Positions 15,279-24,908 are shown, counted from the first letter of the stretch. The stretch: DNA of 64,000 nt from Edaphobacter aggregans DSM 19364 (GCF_000745965.1 NZ_JQKI01000027.1:19095-83094), one strand, 5' to 3'. Program-made: numbers and translations. Notes: generated from the letters alone by a model not told the origin.

Positions 15279-15318
15279 ACAAGGCCGGCTCCTGCGAGGG
15301 GAGTCGGCCTTGTGTTTT
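15279..15318 (+). terminator. hairpin terminator after the DUF937-OmpA gene
   Basis: ACAAGGCCGGCTCC (from 15279) pairs with GGAGTCGGCCTTGT (to 15312), 14 bp with one G-T pair and a 6-7 base loop, followed by a short GTTTTG run. The T-run is weak but the stem is long and 15 bases after the stop codon. Confidence 0.7.
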
Positions 15319-15438
15319 GTGGTGGTCGGCAGCGGGCGAGGTATCCAACGCAGTTCGGGGTTCGCGCATCCATGTGGATAGATTAGGTGGGCAGGATAGA
15401 GTGGTGGGGAAAGGCTGCTGCGCGATAACGACCCAGGT

Positions 15439-17265
15439 ATGAACGATCGTCAAAAGGTACAAAAGGCCCAGAGTCCGTGGCTGGAGCGTCTTCGCGCGTT
15501 GCGGAACGTTCCGCCGGTGCTGGGGATTCTGTGGGAGTCGGGCCCGGGGGTGGTGACGTGGGGGCTGGTGCTGCGGCTGTTTGTCGCGGTGCTTCCGTTC
15601 GGCATCGCGAAGGTGGCGCAGTACATCATCAACGACATTGCGAACGTGCTTCGGGGCCAGGCGCTGGCGGCGAACTTCTGGTGGCTGGTGGGCACGGAGG
15701 TGGGGCTGAACGTTGCGCTGGGCTTGCTGATGCGCGCGGTGGACTACACGGACCAGCTGCTAGCGAATCGTTACACGCAGCATGTGAGCGTGCGCGTGAT
15801 GGAGCAGGCGGCGCGACTGGATCTGACGACGTATGAAGACCCGGTCTTCTATGACCGGCTGGAGCGGGCGCGCGTGCAGGCGACCGACAGGCTGGTGCTG
15901 ATCCAGCAGATGGGCCGGCTTGTGCAGCAGGTGATCACGATGCTGACGTTTTCGGCGGCGCTGGCGTGGGCTTCACCGTGGCTGGTGCTGCTGCTGGCGG
16001 TGGGAGTGCTGCCGTCGTTCCTGGGAGAGACGCACTTCGCGTTCCTGGGGTATGCGAAGAATTTTCGACAGACACCGGCGAAGCGGCAGATGGATTATCT
16101 GCGGCAGGTGGCGGGAAGCCGCGAGGGGGCGAAGGAAGTAAAGCTGTTCGGGCTGCATGGCTTCTTCACGGAGAGATTCAAGACGCTGGCGGACCGGATC
16201 TATCGCGAGGACGTGGCGCTGTCGCGCGCGAAGCTGTTGATCGGCGGCATGCTGGGTGTGGTGGGGACGCTGGGCTACTACGGCGCGTATGTGTATGTGA
16301 TCTGGCGGACGCTGGGGGGGCGCTATGACATTGGACAGTTCACCTTTTTGACGACGGCAATTCAGCAGGCGAGTTCGAATCTGCAGCAGGTGTTTTCGAC
16401 TGCGTCGGGGATTGCGGATCAGGCGCTGTTTTTGACGGACCTGCTGGCGTTCTTCGAGATGAAGCCGACGGTGGATGCGAACCCGCGCGGCAGGCGCGTG
16501 CCGGAGCGGATCGACCGGGGATTTGAGTTTCGCAATGTTTCGTTTGCCTATCCGGGGACGACGCGGACTGTGCTGAAGGACTTCAACATGGTCCTGCGCC
16601 CGGGAGAGCGCATTGCGCTGATCGGCGAGAATGGGCAGGGCAAGACGACGGTGGTGAAGCTGATCACGCGGCTCTATGACCCGACGGAGGGGCAGATTCT
16701 GCTGGACGGCGTGGATTTGCGCGAGTATTCGCTCGAGGACCTGCACAAAAACATCGGGGTGATCTTTCAGGACTTCGTGCGCTTTGAGATGACGGCGCGG
16801 GAGAATATAGGCGTGGGGCGTGTTGAGCGGCTGAGCAGCCAGGAGGAGTTGGAGTCGGCGGCGCAGAAGAGCCTTGCGGATACGGTGGTCGCCAAGCTGG
16901 CGGGAGGCTACGACCAAATGCTGGGGCGCAGGTTCGAGGGCGGTGTGGAGCTGTCGGGAGGGGAGTGGCAGAAGATTGCGCTGGCGCGGGCGTATCTTCG
17001 TGATGCGCAGTTGCTGATTCTGGACGAGCCGACGGCTGCGCTGGATGCCCGGAGCGAGCTTGAGGTGTTCGAGCGTTTTGCGGAGCTGACGGAGGGCAAG
17101 ATGGCGCTGCTGATCTCGCACCGTTTCTCTACGGTCCGGATGGCAGACCGCATCGTTGTGCTTGAGGGCGGGCGTTTGATTGAAGAGGGCAATCATCAGC
17201 AGCTGATGGCCAGAGGCGGCGTGTACGCCGGCATGTTTGAGATGCAGGCGGCGAGTTACAGGTAG
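15439..17265 (+). CDS. ABC exporter, fused membrane and ATPase domains
   Basis: A 608-residue half-transporter. Residues about 40-330 carry the membrane helices of a type IV exporter fold; residues about 350-600 are the ATPase. Walker A GENGQGKTT is at 396-404, signature LSGGE at 505-509, Walker B LLILDEP at 525-531 and the switch His in ISHRF at 561. It would act as a homodimer in the inner membrane. It is followed after 110 bases, same strand, by the GT84-glycoamylase gene. NdvA/ChvA exporters of cyclic beta-1,2-glucan are half-transporters of similar size, which makes export of that enzyme's product an attractive but unproven role. Other possibilities are lipid or peptide export. Only a short AGGT precedes the ATG. 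Confidence 0.9.
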   Translation: MNDRQKVQKAQSPWLERLRALRNVPPVLGILWESGPGVVTWGLVLRLFVAVLPFGIAKVAQYIINDIANVLRGQALAANFWWLVGTEVGLNVALGLLMRAVDYTDQLLANRYTQHVSVRVMEQAARLDLTTYEDPVFYDRLERARVQATDRLVLIQQMGRLVQQVITMLTFSAALAWASPWLVLLLAVGVLPSFLGETHFAFLGYAKNFRQTPAKRQMDYLRQVAGSREGAKEVKLFGLHGFFTERFKTLADRIYREDVALSRAKLLIGGMLGVVGTLGYYGAYVYVIWRTLGGRYDIGQFTFLTTAIQQASSNLQQVFSTASGIADQALFLTDLLAFFEMKPTVDANPRGRRVPERIDRGFEFRNVSFAYPGTTRTVLKDFNMVLRPGERIALIGENGQGKTTVVKLITRLYDPTEGQILLDGVDLREYSLEDLHKNIGVIFQDFVRFEMTARENIGVGRVERLSSQEELESAAQKSLADTVVAKLAGGYDQMLGRRFEGGVELSGGEWQKIALARAYLRDAQLLILDEPTAALDARSELEVFERFAELTEGKMALLISHRFSTVRMADRIVVLEGGRLIEEGNHQQLMARGGVYAGMFEMQAASYR

Positions 17266-17322
17266 GCGCGGTTGCTCGTGCAGTCATCCAACCTAAGGGG
17301 GGATGGCGCATGAGATAGGCGC

Positions 17323-17358
17323 AGCACTCTGGAGTCGAGAAGCACTCTGGAGTCGAGA
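17323..17358. repeat. perfect 18-bp tandem duplication upstream of the GT84-like gene
   Basis: AGCACTCTGGAGTCGAGA occurs at 17323-17340 and again at 17341-17358, directly before the purine-rich ribosome-binding region (GAGAGGAAAGAA) of the gene starting at 17376. A fresh duplication in a leader may alter translation or be neutral. Confidence 0.9.
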
Positions 17359-17375
17359 GAGGAAAGAACGAGTCG

Positions 17376-20300
17376 ATGGCATTATCTGAAGAACTGACGT
17401 CTCCGCATGCCTCTTCGCTGACGGCTCCGGTACTGGATACGCCTTCGGCGGGGTTGCCGGAGGAGCCGACGATTGGCGAGACGGAGCTGCGGCAACACGC
17501 CGATGCGCTGGCGGTGCGCCTGCGGCAGCAGGCTCCGGGGAAGACGCAGGATGAACTGAAGGGGTATCTGGACAGGCTGCGATCGAGGTTGAAGGAGGCT
17601 GTTCCGCGATGGAAGGCAGGGACCTCGACGGCAGTGCTGACGCCGAAGCTGGAGCTGGTAGAGAGCGTGCGAATGTTCGAGGCGGCGATCCCACGCGGCG
17701 AGGATGCGGCAGCCACGTTTGCCGAGGCTCCGCTGGCGGATCTTCCTCCGGAGGGCATGCTGCCGCAGGTGATCCATATTGCGGGCAGCTACATGGCAGC
17801 GGTGGAGGGAGTGTGGTCGGGGCGGTCGCTCTCGATCTATGCGGAGCAGGTTCAGAAGCACCATCCGTTGACGCTGCGTGAGGTTCAGCTGCTGCCGGAT
17901 GCGCTGAAACTGGCGCAGCTGGAGTTCATCCTGAACCGTGCGGATGCGGTGTTTGCCGCCGGCGAGCTTCCTCCGATCGAGCAGTCTCCTTTCTCGGCGC
18001 CGATCCATAGTCTGCGGCGCATGAACCAGATCGAGTGGCGCGAGGTTCTGGAGCCGCTGATTGCCTTTGACACCGTGCTGCGGCTGGATCCGGTTGGCGT
18101 ATTCGCTTCGATGGAGGAGGAGACGCGGGCGGCGTATCGGATGCGGGTTGCAGAGCTTGCGCGGCACGCCGACACGAACGAACTGCAGACGGCGCAGGTT
18201 GCGCTGGAGCTGGCGGAGGCGGCGGCGCGACTGGAGTATAGCGATCCGCGGATGGCGAAGAGGAAGTCGCACATCGGCTACTACCTGTTTGCGGATGGGG
18301 TTCGCGAGCTGAAGCTTCGCATCGGGTTCCGGCCTACGGCGCTGGAGCGGCTGCGCGATCTGGTGCGCACGTACAACGAAGAGTTCTACATCCTGGGCAC
18401 GTTCATCCTGGCGCTGCTGCTGATTACGGCGATGATTCTTCCGCTGGTTCCACGGCATGAGTTCTGGCCGGTGATGGCGGCGCTGCTGCTGGCTCTGCTG
18501 CCGGCGACGCAGGGCGCGGTGGACCTGGTGAACGGAATGGTCTCTGCGCTGATGAAGACGGAAGCTCTGCCGAAGCTGGATTTTTCAAAGGGTATTTCGC
18601 AGGAGAACGCGACGCTGGTGGTCGTTCCTACACTTCTGCTGAACGAGCGGCAGGTGAGTGATCTTCTGGACGAGCTGGAGGCGCGGTATCTTTCGAACCA
18701 GGATCCGAATCTTCACTTCGCGCTGTTGACGGACCTTCCCGACACGACGGCGCGGCCACCTGATCCGGACGAGGGTCCGCTGGTGGATTTGGCGGCGCGC
18801 GCGATCGACGCGCTGAATGTGAAGTATGCGGGGCGCAAGGGAGGATCGTTTCTTCTGCTGCACCGTCACCGCGTGTACAACGCGCGGCAGGGCGTGTGGA
18901 TGGGATGGGAGCGCAAGCGTGGCAAACTGCTGGATCTGAACAAGCTGCTGCTGGACGAGATCGACAGCTTTCCACGCAAGGTGGGTCCGCTGGGCGTGCT
19001 GGAGCGCATCTGCTATGTGATCACGCTGGATTCGGACACGCAGCTTCCGCATGGGACGGCGGCGCGGATGGTGGGGACGATGGCGCATCCGCTGAATCGC
19101 GCGATCATTCATCCTCGGTTGAGGATTGTGACGGCGGGGTACGGGATTCTGCAGCCGCGCGTTGGAGTGAGTGTTGCGTCGGCGTCACGGTCGCGGCTGT
19201 CGGCGCTCTACTCGGGCGAGACGGGGTTCGATGTGTATGCGCGAGCGGTGTCGGACGCGTACCAGGATCTCTTTGGCGAGGGAATCTTTACAGGCAAGGG
19301 CATCTATGACGCGCACGCGTTCCATGAGGTGCTGAATCATCGCTTTCCGCGCAATGCGCTGCTATCGCATGACCTGATTGAGGGAGCGTATGCGCGGGCG
19401 GGGCTGGTCTCGGACATCGAGGTGATCGACGACTATCCGTCGCACTACTCGGCGCACACGAAACGCAAGCATCGATGGGTTCGCGGCGACTGGCAGATTC
19501 TGCGCTGGCTGTTCAATGTGGTTCCGGACGAGTTCGGCAACCTGGTGGTGAATCCGATCAGCACGATCTCGCGATGGAAGATTCTGGATAATCTGCGGCG
19601 CAGCCTGATTGAGCCGGTGACGTTTCTCCTGTTTCTCTTCGGGTGGTTCTTCCTACCTGGCGGAGCGCTGTACTGGACGGTGACGGTGCTTCTGTTGATG
19701 CTGCTGCCGAGCCTGGTGCAGCTGGGCTTCCATCTGAGCCGTGCGCTGTTCAACCGTAGCTTTGCGACGGCGCGTGGAGGAGTTGCGACGTTTGTGTCGT
19801 CACTGGGCATCACGATGCTGAACCTGATCTTTCTGCCGCATCACATGCTTCTTTCGCTGGACGCGATTGTGCGCTCGCTGAATCGCACGTTTCTTTCCGG
19901 TAGAAATCTGCTGGACTGGGAGACGGCGGCGGAGTCGGAGTCGGGAGGCGGCGGGCGCGGTTCGCTGGACATGTATCTGAAGCTGTCGCCGGTGATCGCG
20001 CTGACGATTGCGATGGGGCTGGCGCTGGCGAAGCCGGAGTCGCTGTTCGCGGCCTCGCCGGTGCTGGTGATGTGGGCGCTGGCTCCGGCGGTGGTCTCGT
20101 GGCTGAACTCGCCGCTGCGTGCTGAGGTGGGGCCGCTGAGGACGAAGGATCGCGAGTTTCTGGAGCGGCAGGCGCTCCTGATCTGGCGATACTTTGCGGA
20201 GTTTGGGGGAGCGGAGAATCACTGGCTGATCCCGGACAACGTGGAGGAGAAGGAGATGCACCAGGTGCGGAAGCTTTCGCCGACGAACCTGGGGATGCTG

Positions 20301-21752
20301 CTGAATGCGCGGCAGGCTGCGTGCGAGTTCGGATTTATTACTCCGGCGGAGTTTGCCGAGGCTACGCTGGGGACGCTGGATACGTATGAGCGGTTGGAGA
20401 AGCAGCGCGGGCATATCTACAACTGGTACGACATCGAGACGCTGAAGCCGATTATGCCGAAGATTGTCTCGGCGGTGGACAGCGGGAACCTTGCGGCTTC
20501 GATGTATTCATTGCACACGGGGGCGCTGGAGTTATTGAAGCGTCCGCTGGCGCGTGAGGAGGAGACGCGAGCGAAGGGGGCTGATGATTGGGTGAGCCAG
20601 GAGCGGGAGCGATGTCGCGAAAGGCGCGCGCGGTTTATCGAGGAGTACGCTCCCTGGTTGTCGCCGCGGTTTGACCGGTTGGCGCCGGAGCCTTCGCTGG
20701 GGCTTGAGGATGCCAGGCGGTCGACGACACTGGCGCGGGCTGCGCAGTATGCGTCGGAGCTGGAGGAGAGGCTGAGCGGTGCCGGGGGTGAACTCGGCGT
20801 GCTGGCTCGAGAGCTGCGCGAACTGCTGCCAGCCTCGAGAGAGCGCGTGATGCGGCTGCGAGCGGATGTGGAGGCGATCGCGGAGCGGGCGAATCGTTAC
20901 GCCGATGCGATGCAGTATGGGTTTCTGCTGGTGGAGTCAAGGAAGCTGCTCTCGATTGGCTACGACGGTGTGACGGGTGAGCTGTATGGCGCGTGTTACG
21001 ACCTGCTGGCGTCGGAGGCAAGGATGGCGTTCTTCCTTGCGGTGGCGAAGGGAGATATTCCGCAGGAGTCGTGGTTCAAGTTGGATCGCTCGCACGTGCT
21101 GGTGCGTGGGCACGCTTGCCTGGTGTCGTGGACGGGCACGATGTTCGAGTTCATGATGCCAGCGCTGTGGATGCGGGCGTATGCGAATACGCTGATTACG
21201 CGGGCGCTGGAGTCAGCGGTGCGGATTCAGCGGGACCATGTGCGAAGGATTCCGTGGGGAATCTCGGAGTCGGGCTATGCGAAGACGGACGCTGCGGGGC
21301 GTTATGGGTATCAGGCGTGGGGGATTCCGCAGCTGGCATTGAAGTATGGCGCGGAGGACGGGCCGGTGATCTCGCCGTATTCGACGTTTCTTGCGCTGGA
21401 GTTATTGAGAGACGATGCGATTGAGAATCTCCGCAGGATGGACGCGATGGGCTGGGTGGGGGACTACGGCTTCTATGAGGCGGCGGACTACATCGAAGGC
21501 GGCGAGCCGAAGGTGGTGCGGTCATGGATGGCCCACCACCAGGGGATGAGCCTGCTGGCGCTGGCGAATCTTCTGCGCGGGGAGTGCTTCAAGCGGTGGT
21601 TCCACGCGAATGCGATTGTGCGCGCGGCGGAGCTGCTGTTGCATGAGAAGCCGTTGAGCAAGGAGTCGCTGGAGGCGTTGGAGGAGCCGGAGGTTGTGAA
21701 GACGAAAGGGATTCCGGGAGAGCAGGGCGAGGCGGAGCCGCAGGTGGCCTAG
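17376..21752 (+). CDS. GT84-glycoamylase protein, resembling the front half of cyclic beta-1,2-glucan synthase
   Basis: A 1458-residue membrane protein. After about 335 soluble residues come two membrane helices (about 340-395), then a glycosyltransferase core. That core has VVPTLLLNERQV (about 412), an acidic LDSDTQLP (about 550), SHDLIEGAY (about 665) and KRKHRWVRGDWQ (about 696). More helices follow at about 745-830 and 870-910. The C-terminal part (about 1230-1430) is a glycoamylase-type domain with PWGISESGY, YQAWGIPQLALKYG and SWMAHHQGMSLLALANLL. This matches the order GT84-glycoamylase of NdvB-like cyclic beta-1,2-glucan synthases. Those proteins run to about 2800 residues with a GH94 phosphorylase-like domain at the end, which is absent here with a clean stop. 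The product might therefore be of different length control or linear. The ABC exporter gene lies just upstream. Confidence 0.85.
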   Translation: MALSEELTSPHASSLTAPVLDTPSAGLPEEPTIGETELRQHADALAVRLRQQAPGKTQDELKGYLDRLRSRLKEAVPRWKAGTSTAVLTPKLELVESVRMFEAAIPRGEDAAATFAEAPLADLPPEGMLPQVIHIAGSYMAAVEGVWSGRSLSIYAEQVQKHHPLTLREVQLLPDALKLAQLEFILNRADAVFAAGELPPIEQSPFSAPIHSLRRMNQIEWREVLEPLIAFDTVLRLDPVGVFASMEEETRAAYRMRVAELARHADTNELQTAQVALELAEAAARLEYSDPRMAKRKSHIGYYLFADGVRELKLRIGFRPTALERLRDLVRTYNEEFYILGTFILALLLITAMILPLVPRHEFWPVMAALLLALLPATQGAVDLVNGMVSALMKTEALPKLDFSKGISQENATLVVVPTLLLNERQVSDLLDELEARYLSNQDPNLHFALLTDLPDTTARPPDPDEGPLVDLAARAIDALNVKYAGRKGGSFLLLHRHRVYNARQGVWMGWERKRGKLLDLNKLLLDEIDSFPRKVGPLGVLERICYVITLDSDTQLPHGTAARMVGTMAHPLNRAIIHPRLRIVTAGYGILQPRVGVSVASASRSRLSALYSGETGFDVYARAVSDAYQDLFGEGIFTGKGIYDAHAFHEVLNHRFPRNALLSHDLIEGAYARAGLVSDIEVIDDYPSHYSAHTKRKHRWVRGDWQILRWLFNVVPDEFGNLVVNPISTISRWKILDNLRRSLIEPVTFLLFLFGWFFLPGGALYWTVTVLLLMLLPSLVQLGFHLSRALFNRSFATARGGVATFVSSLGITMLNLIFLPHHMLLSLDAIVRSLNRTFLSGRNLLDWETAAESESGGGGRGSLDMYLKLSPVIALTIAMGLALAKPESLFAASPVLVMWALAPAVVSWLNSPLRAEVGPLRTKDREFLERQALLIWRYFAEFGGAENHWLIPDNVEEKEMHQVRKLSPTNLGMLLNARQAACEFGFITPAEFAEATLGTLDTYERLEKQRGHIYNWYDIETLKPIMPKIVSAVDSGNLAASMYSLHTGALELLKRPLAREEETRAKGADDWVSQERERCRERRARFIEEYAPWLSPRFDRLAPEPSLGLEDARRSTTLARAAQYASELEERLSGAGGELGVLARELRELLPASRERVMRLRADVEAIAERANRYADAMQYGFLLVESRKLLSIGYDGVTGELYGACYDLLASEARMAFFLAVAKGDIPQESWFKLDRSHVLVRGHACLVSWTGTMFEFMMPALWMRAYANTLITRALESAVRIQRDHVRRIPWGISESGYAKTDAAGRYGYQAWGIPQLALKYGAEDGPVISPYSTFLALELLRDDAIENLRRMDAMGWVGDYGFYEAADYIEGGEPKVVRSWMAHHQGMSLLALANLLRGECFKRWFHANAIVRAAELLLHEKPLSKESLEALEEPEVVKTKGIPGEQGEAEPQVA

Positions 21753-21933
21753 GACTTGTATTGACACGTATTGCGGCTAGATTAGCGGGGTTTTGTTGTG
21801 CGGTTTGGACGCTTCGATAGGAACCGCAGATCCTTCGACTATGCCTCTCACGATAAGGCTGTGAGAGGCTCCGCTCAGGATGACACGTCTTTGAATTTTG
21901 AGCAGAAGCAATCTGCAAATCTGGCGGATGCAA
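21753..21933. repeat. intergenic gap with a 9-bp palindromic hairpin repeat
   Basis: Between convergent genes. GCCTCTCAC (21843-21851), a 9-base loop and GTGAGAGGC (21861-21869) form a perfect stem, flanked on the left by TCCTTCGACT and on the right by CGCTCAGGATGAC. The flanks resemble TTCGACT...CTCGCTCAG...GATGACG around 11630-11680, so both may belong to one scattered repeat family. A T-run is lacking, so it is not called a terminator. Confidence 0.6.
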
Positions 21934-23238
21934 CTAGTAGCTGCGGAAGCCGGCGAGTCTCATGGCATTGGAGGCTTCGGGGTTTTGCATGAAGGTTTTC
22001 CAGACGAAGCCGCTGCGGAGGTTTTCCGCTGCCAACAGGCTGATGCCGAGGTCGATGCCGAGGACGTCGGAGTCGTACCAGGAGAGGCTGGGGTGAAGGG
22101 CGTCACAGGGGCCGTAGCGTCCCCAGGCGTACTGTTCGTAGTTGTCCTTGAGTGAGCGGAGAACGCGCAGGCAGTCCTGGGGCAGGAAGGGCAGGGAGCC
22201 GGCGGTGGCGCAGGGAACGACGGAGCCGTCGACCGGCCCCATGAGCGGCGGGCCTCCCCAGGCGGTGTAGCCGTGCTGCCAGTCCGAGGCGGAGACTCCC
22301 CAGTAGTCGTCGGTGTAGCCGCGGTTGAGGCTGAGGCAAAAGGCCTTGTGTGCGCGGACGGCGGTGACGGAGTTGGCGAAGTAGTCGGCGAAGGCGTCGC
22401 GTTTGCGATAGAAGTCGAACCAGGCGTGCGAGTAGAGGTGGACGAAGAGAGGATCGCGGCTGCCGATGTAGTTGAACCTTTGAAAGCGCATGCGCGGGCG
22501 CGAGAAGTTGGCCCAGAAGGATGGGTCGATGGGATGAGTGGGAGAGCCGATGGCGAGCAGGTACATCATCATCATCTCGGCGTAGTGGTCCCAGCGCACG
22601 TTGATGAAGCCGGTGGCGGGGAGCCATCCGAGGGCGAAGGTGTCGCCGTTGTTGAGCATCCAGGGCCAGTCGACGCGGTTGTAGATCTGCGTGGCAAGGT
22701 CGGAGATCTTCGCGTCGTTGAAGTAGGCGCGGCAGGTAAGGACGCCGCAGAGGAGGATGGCGGTGTCGATGGGCGAGACCTCGATGTTGAGCAGGGGGAG
22801 GCCGGTCTTTACGTCGTTGAAGTGGTAGTAGAAGCCATGCTCGGTGGGCATGGGCCTGAGGTGGAACTGAAGCGTGGAGAGCACGCGACGGCGGATGCGA
22901 TCGGCGGGGAGGTAACCGCGGCTGTCGGCGATGCAGAGCGCGGTGAGGCCGAAGCCTGTTGCGGCGACGCTGGAGGCGAAGCGCGAGTCGAGCTGTCCGG
23001 TGGTGGCGCGGTTGTTGGCGCGGTCGAGGACCTGTCCGGTGTTAGGGTCGGCCTGCTCGTAGAAGTAGAGGCAGGCCTGGCGCTCCATCTCGTCGAGGAA
23101 GGCGGAGTCGGCGTCGCTGAGTGTGACGGGGCGCGGCGCGGCGAAGGCCAGCCGCTGGGTGAGGGGCGGAAGCACGACACCGGAGAGCAGCCCACCGGCG
23201 AGCAGGCGAGTCGCACTGCGCCGCGTGATCGCCTTCAT
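21934..23238 (-). CDS. exported glycoamylase-fold protein, likely GH144-type beta-1,2-glucanase
   Basis: A 434-residue protein with a Tat-like signal (KAITRRSATRLLAGGLLSG, residues 3-21) and cleavage probably near LAFAAP. The mature part has the (alpha/alpha)6 glycoamylase-domain phrases: FYYHFNDVKTG, LNIEVSPIDTAILLCG, GDTFALGWLPATGF, WGVSASDWQHGYTAWGGPP and GSLPFLPQDCLRVLRSL. This domain also ends the GT84-type protein encoded next door in convergent orientation. Characterised stand-alone members (GH144) are endo-beta-1,2-glucanases. Being beside a beta-1,2-glucan synthase-like gene strengthens that reading, though other glucan specificities occur in the family. It would act in the periplasm or outside. 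The gene lies 44 bases downstream of the GH39 gene on the same strand and may be co-transcribed with it. Confidence 0.82.
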   Translation of the reverse strand: MKAITRRSATRLLAGGLLSGVVLPPLTQRLAFAAPRPVTLSDADSAFLDEMERQACLYFYEQADPNTGQVLDRANNRATTGQLDSRFASSVAATGFGLTALCIADSRGYLPADRIRRRVLSTLQFHLRPMPTEHGFYYHFNDVKTGLPLLNIEVSPIDTAILLCGVLTCRAYFNDAKISDLATQIYNRVDWPWMLNNGDTFALGWLPATGFINVRWDHYAEMMMMYLLAIGSPTHPIDPSFWANFSRPRMRFQRFNYIGSRDPLFVHLYSHAWFDFYRKRDAFADYFANSVTAVRAHKAFCLSLNRGYTDDYWGVSASDWQHGYTAWGGPPLMGPVDGSVVPCATAGSLPFLPQDCLRVLRSLKDNYEQYAWGRYGPCDALHPSLSWYDSDVLGIDLGISLLAAENLRSGFVWKTFMQNPEASNAMRLAGFRSY

Positions 23239-23282
23239 GCGGAGGTCACCAGGATGAATTTGAGAACGGACAACACTCGAGT

Positions 23283-24908
23283 CTAACGCGCCGCCTTGCT
23301 GCCGAGGATAACTACGACAAGTCCTTGGGGAGGAATCTGGAGGGTGAGGCTGCCGGCGGTGAGCGATGCCTGCTCCGGCGGCGCGGCACGGCCGGCTTCG
23401 CGGAGCTTGACGATCTGGTCGCGTGAGGGAAAGGCGGGGCGACCCATGGCGTCGTAGGTTTTGATGACGTTGCCGTGGTCTTCGTCGAGGCGAAGGATGG
23501 TGGCTGAGGCGTCGGCGGGGACTCCGGTTAGTTGGAGGGTGAAGGTCTTCGATGGTCCGCGGCTGGCAGGCGGCGGGGTGTAGTTGGCGCCGGTGCCGTC
23601 GGGCGAAGCGTAGTTCCAGAGCGCGACGGCGAGCGAGCCGTCGGAGCGGCGCGTGGCGAGAGCGGAGTCAGAGGAGAGCGGAATGCGGCGGTCGCCAAGC
23701 TGGTGCAGCATGGCGAAGGCGTTGAAGGCGGGCTTTGTGATGTTGTCTGCGGCGACGAGGCCGAAGCCGCCGTAGAAGGGAGTTCGGACGACGCCTTGTT
23801 CTTCGAAGACGTCGGAGAAGCTCCAGTAGCTCATGGCCTGGGTGAGGCCGTCGCACTGGCTGATGGTGGTGGCGAGCCAGGGGCCCATGTAGACGGAGTC
23901 GGTGACGTTGGGCTCGTTGGCGTAGCTGGCGTTGTACTCGCTGAAGATGAGCGGCGTGGAGGGCAGGGGCGAGGAGGTGATCTCGTCGTGGACCTTGCGG
24001 ACGGAGCGGCAGACCATGCGGTCGCGCGGGATGACCTCGTCGGCGTGGAAGACGTCTTTGGCGGTGTCGTTGGCGTAGACGTGGCTGGAGGCGAAGTCGA
24101 CGGGGATGTTCTTTTCCTTGCAGTGACGGAGGAAGTCGCCGACCCATGCGGCCTGCGCGGTGGAGGGGCCGCCGACGCGCAGGCGGGAGTTGACCTTTTT
24201 GATGGCGAGCGCGGTGTGGTCATAGAGCTCGAAGTAGGAGGCCTGCGCGGGCTTGCCGCGCCAGAAATCGATGTTGGGTTCGTTCCAGACTTCGAAGTTC
24301 CAGTGGGAGACCTCGTCGATGCCGTAGCGATCGACGAGGTGCTGGGCGAAGGCGGTGATCATGGCGTCCCACTGGGCGTAGTCGCGCGGCGGCGTGACGT
24401 TGGGGTGGTACCAGAAGGGATGGATCGAGTCGGGGTCGGAGGCGAGCTTCTTCGGCATGAAGCTGAGTTCGACGAAGGGGCGGATGCCCTGGTCGAGGAG
24501 GCCGTCGTAGATCTGATCGACGTAGGAGAAGTTGTAGATGCCGGCGTTGTCGGACGGAGCGACGGCGGTGGCGTCCTTCATCTGGGCGAACTGGATGGGC
24601 TTGCGGTCAGGGTCGTAGAGGCCGACCTCGTCGTCGAAGATGCCGTGGAAACGGACGGCCTGAAAGCCGGTGATCTGCTTTACGGAGTGGAGGTCTTTGC
24701 GGTAGCTGTCGCGCAGGGAGAGGATGGCGCGGCCGGAGCCGAAGGTCTGCTCCCAAAAGTGGGGAAAGGGAGTGCCCTGGGCGCGGGCGTCGATGCGGAT
24801 GGTTCCGCCGGCGGCGAGGGCCTGTGACCGAAGCAACGGTGCGGTGGCCGCGAGGGCGAGAGATGCGGCGATAGCGAGCCAGCGCCGCGTGGTGTTTTCT
24901 TTCTGCAT
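23283..24908 (-). CDS. secreted GH39 glycosidase, copy 1
   Basis: A 541-residue protein with an N-terminal signal (about residues 8-33). The (beta/alpha)8 barrel carries the acid/base Glu in NFEVWNEPN (E210) and the nucleophile Glu in IFSEYNAS (E324), the pattern of clan GH-A family GH39. Family members are beta-xylosidases, alpha-L-iduronidases and other exo-enzymes; the substrate here is unknown. The C-terminal about 110 residues are a beta-sandwich ending in LTLQIPPQGLVVVILG. A close paralogue lies at 42038-43567, sharing long stretches such as FPHFWEQ-FGSGRAILSLR, VDQIYDGLL and ISFMPKKLA or LSFMPKKLA. Copy 1 has an extra segment around 105-125 (QFAQMKDATAVAPSDNAG). The start has GAGAGG just upstream. 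It is divergent from the GH36 gene. Confidence 0.9.
   Translation of the reverse strand: MQKENTTRRWLAIAASLALAATAPLLRSQALAAGGTIRIDARAQGTPFPHFWEQTFGSGRAILSLRDSYRKDLHSVKQITGFQAVRFHGIFDDEVGLYDPDRKPIQFAQMKDATAVAPSDNAGIYNFSYVDQIYDGLLDQGIRPFVELSFMPKKLASDPDSIHPFWYHPNVTPPRDYAQWDAMITAFAQHLVDRYGIDEVSHWNFEVWNEPNIDFWRGKPAQASYFELYDHTALAIKKVNSRLRVGGPSTAQAAWVGDFLRHCKEKNIPVDFASSHVYANDTAKDVFHADEVIPRDRMVCRSVRKVHDEITSSPLPSTPLIFSEYNASYANEPNVTDSVYMGPWLATTISQCDGLTQAMSYWSFSDVFEEQGVVRTPFYGGFGLVAADNITKPAFNAFAMLHQLGDRRIPLSSDSALATRRSDGSLAVALWNYASPDGTGANYTPPPASRGPSKTFTLQLTGVPADASATILRLDEDHGNVIKTYDAMGRPAFPSRDQIVKLREAGRAAPPEQASLTAGSLTLQIPPQGLVVVILGSKAAR

Noticed and set aside
21843..21869. Terminator between the convergent GT84-like and glycoamylase genes
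   Set aside because: The stem is perfect but has no T-run on either side and has repeat-family flanks.
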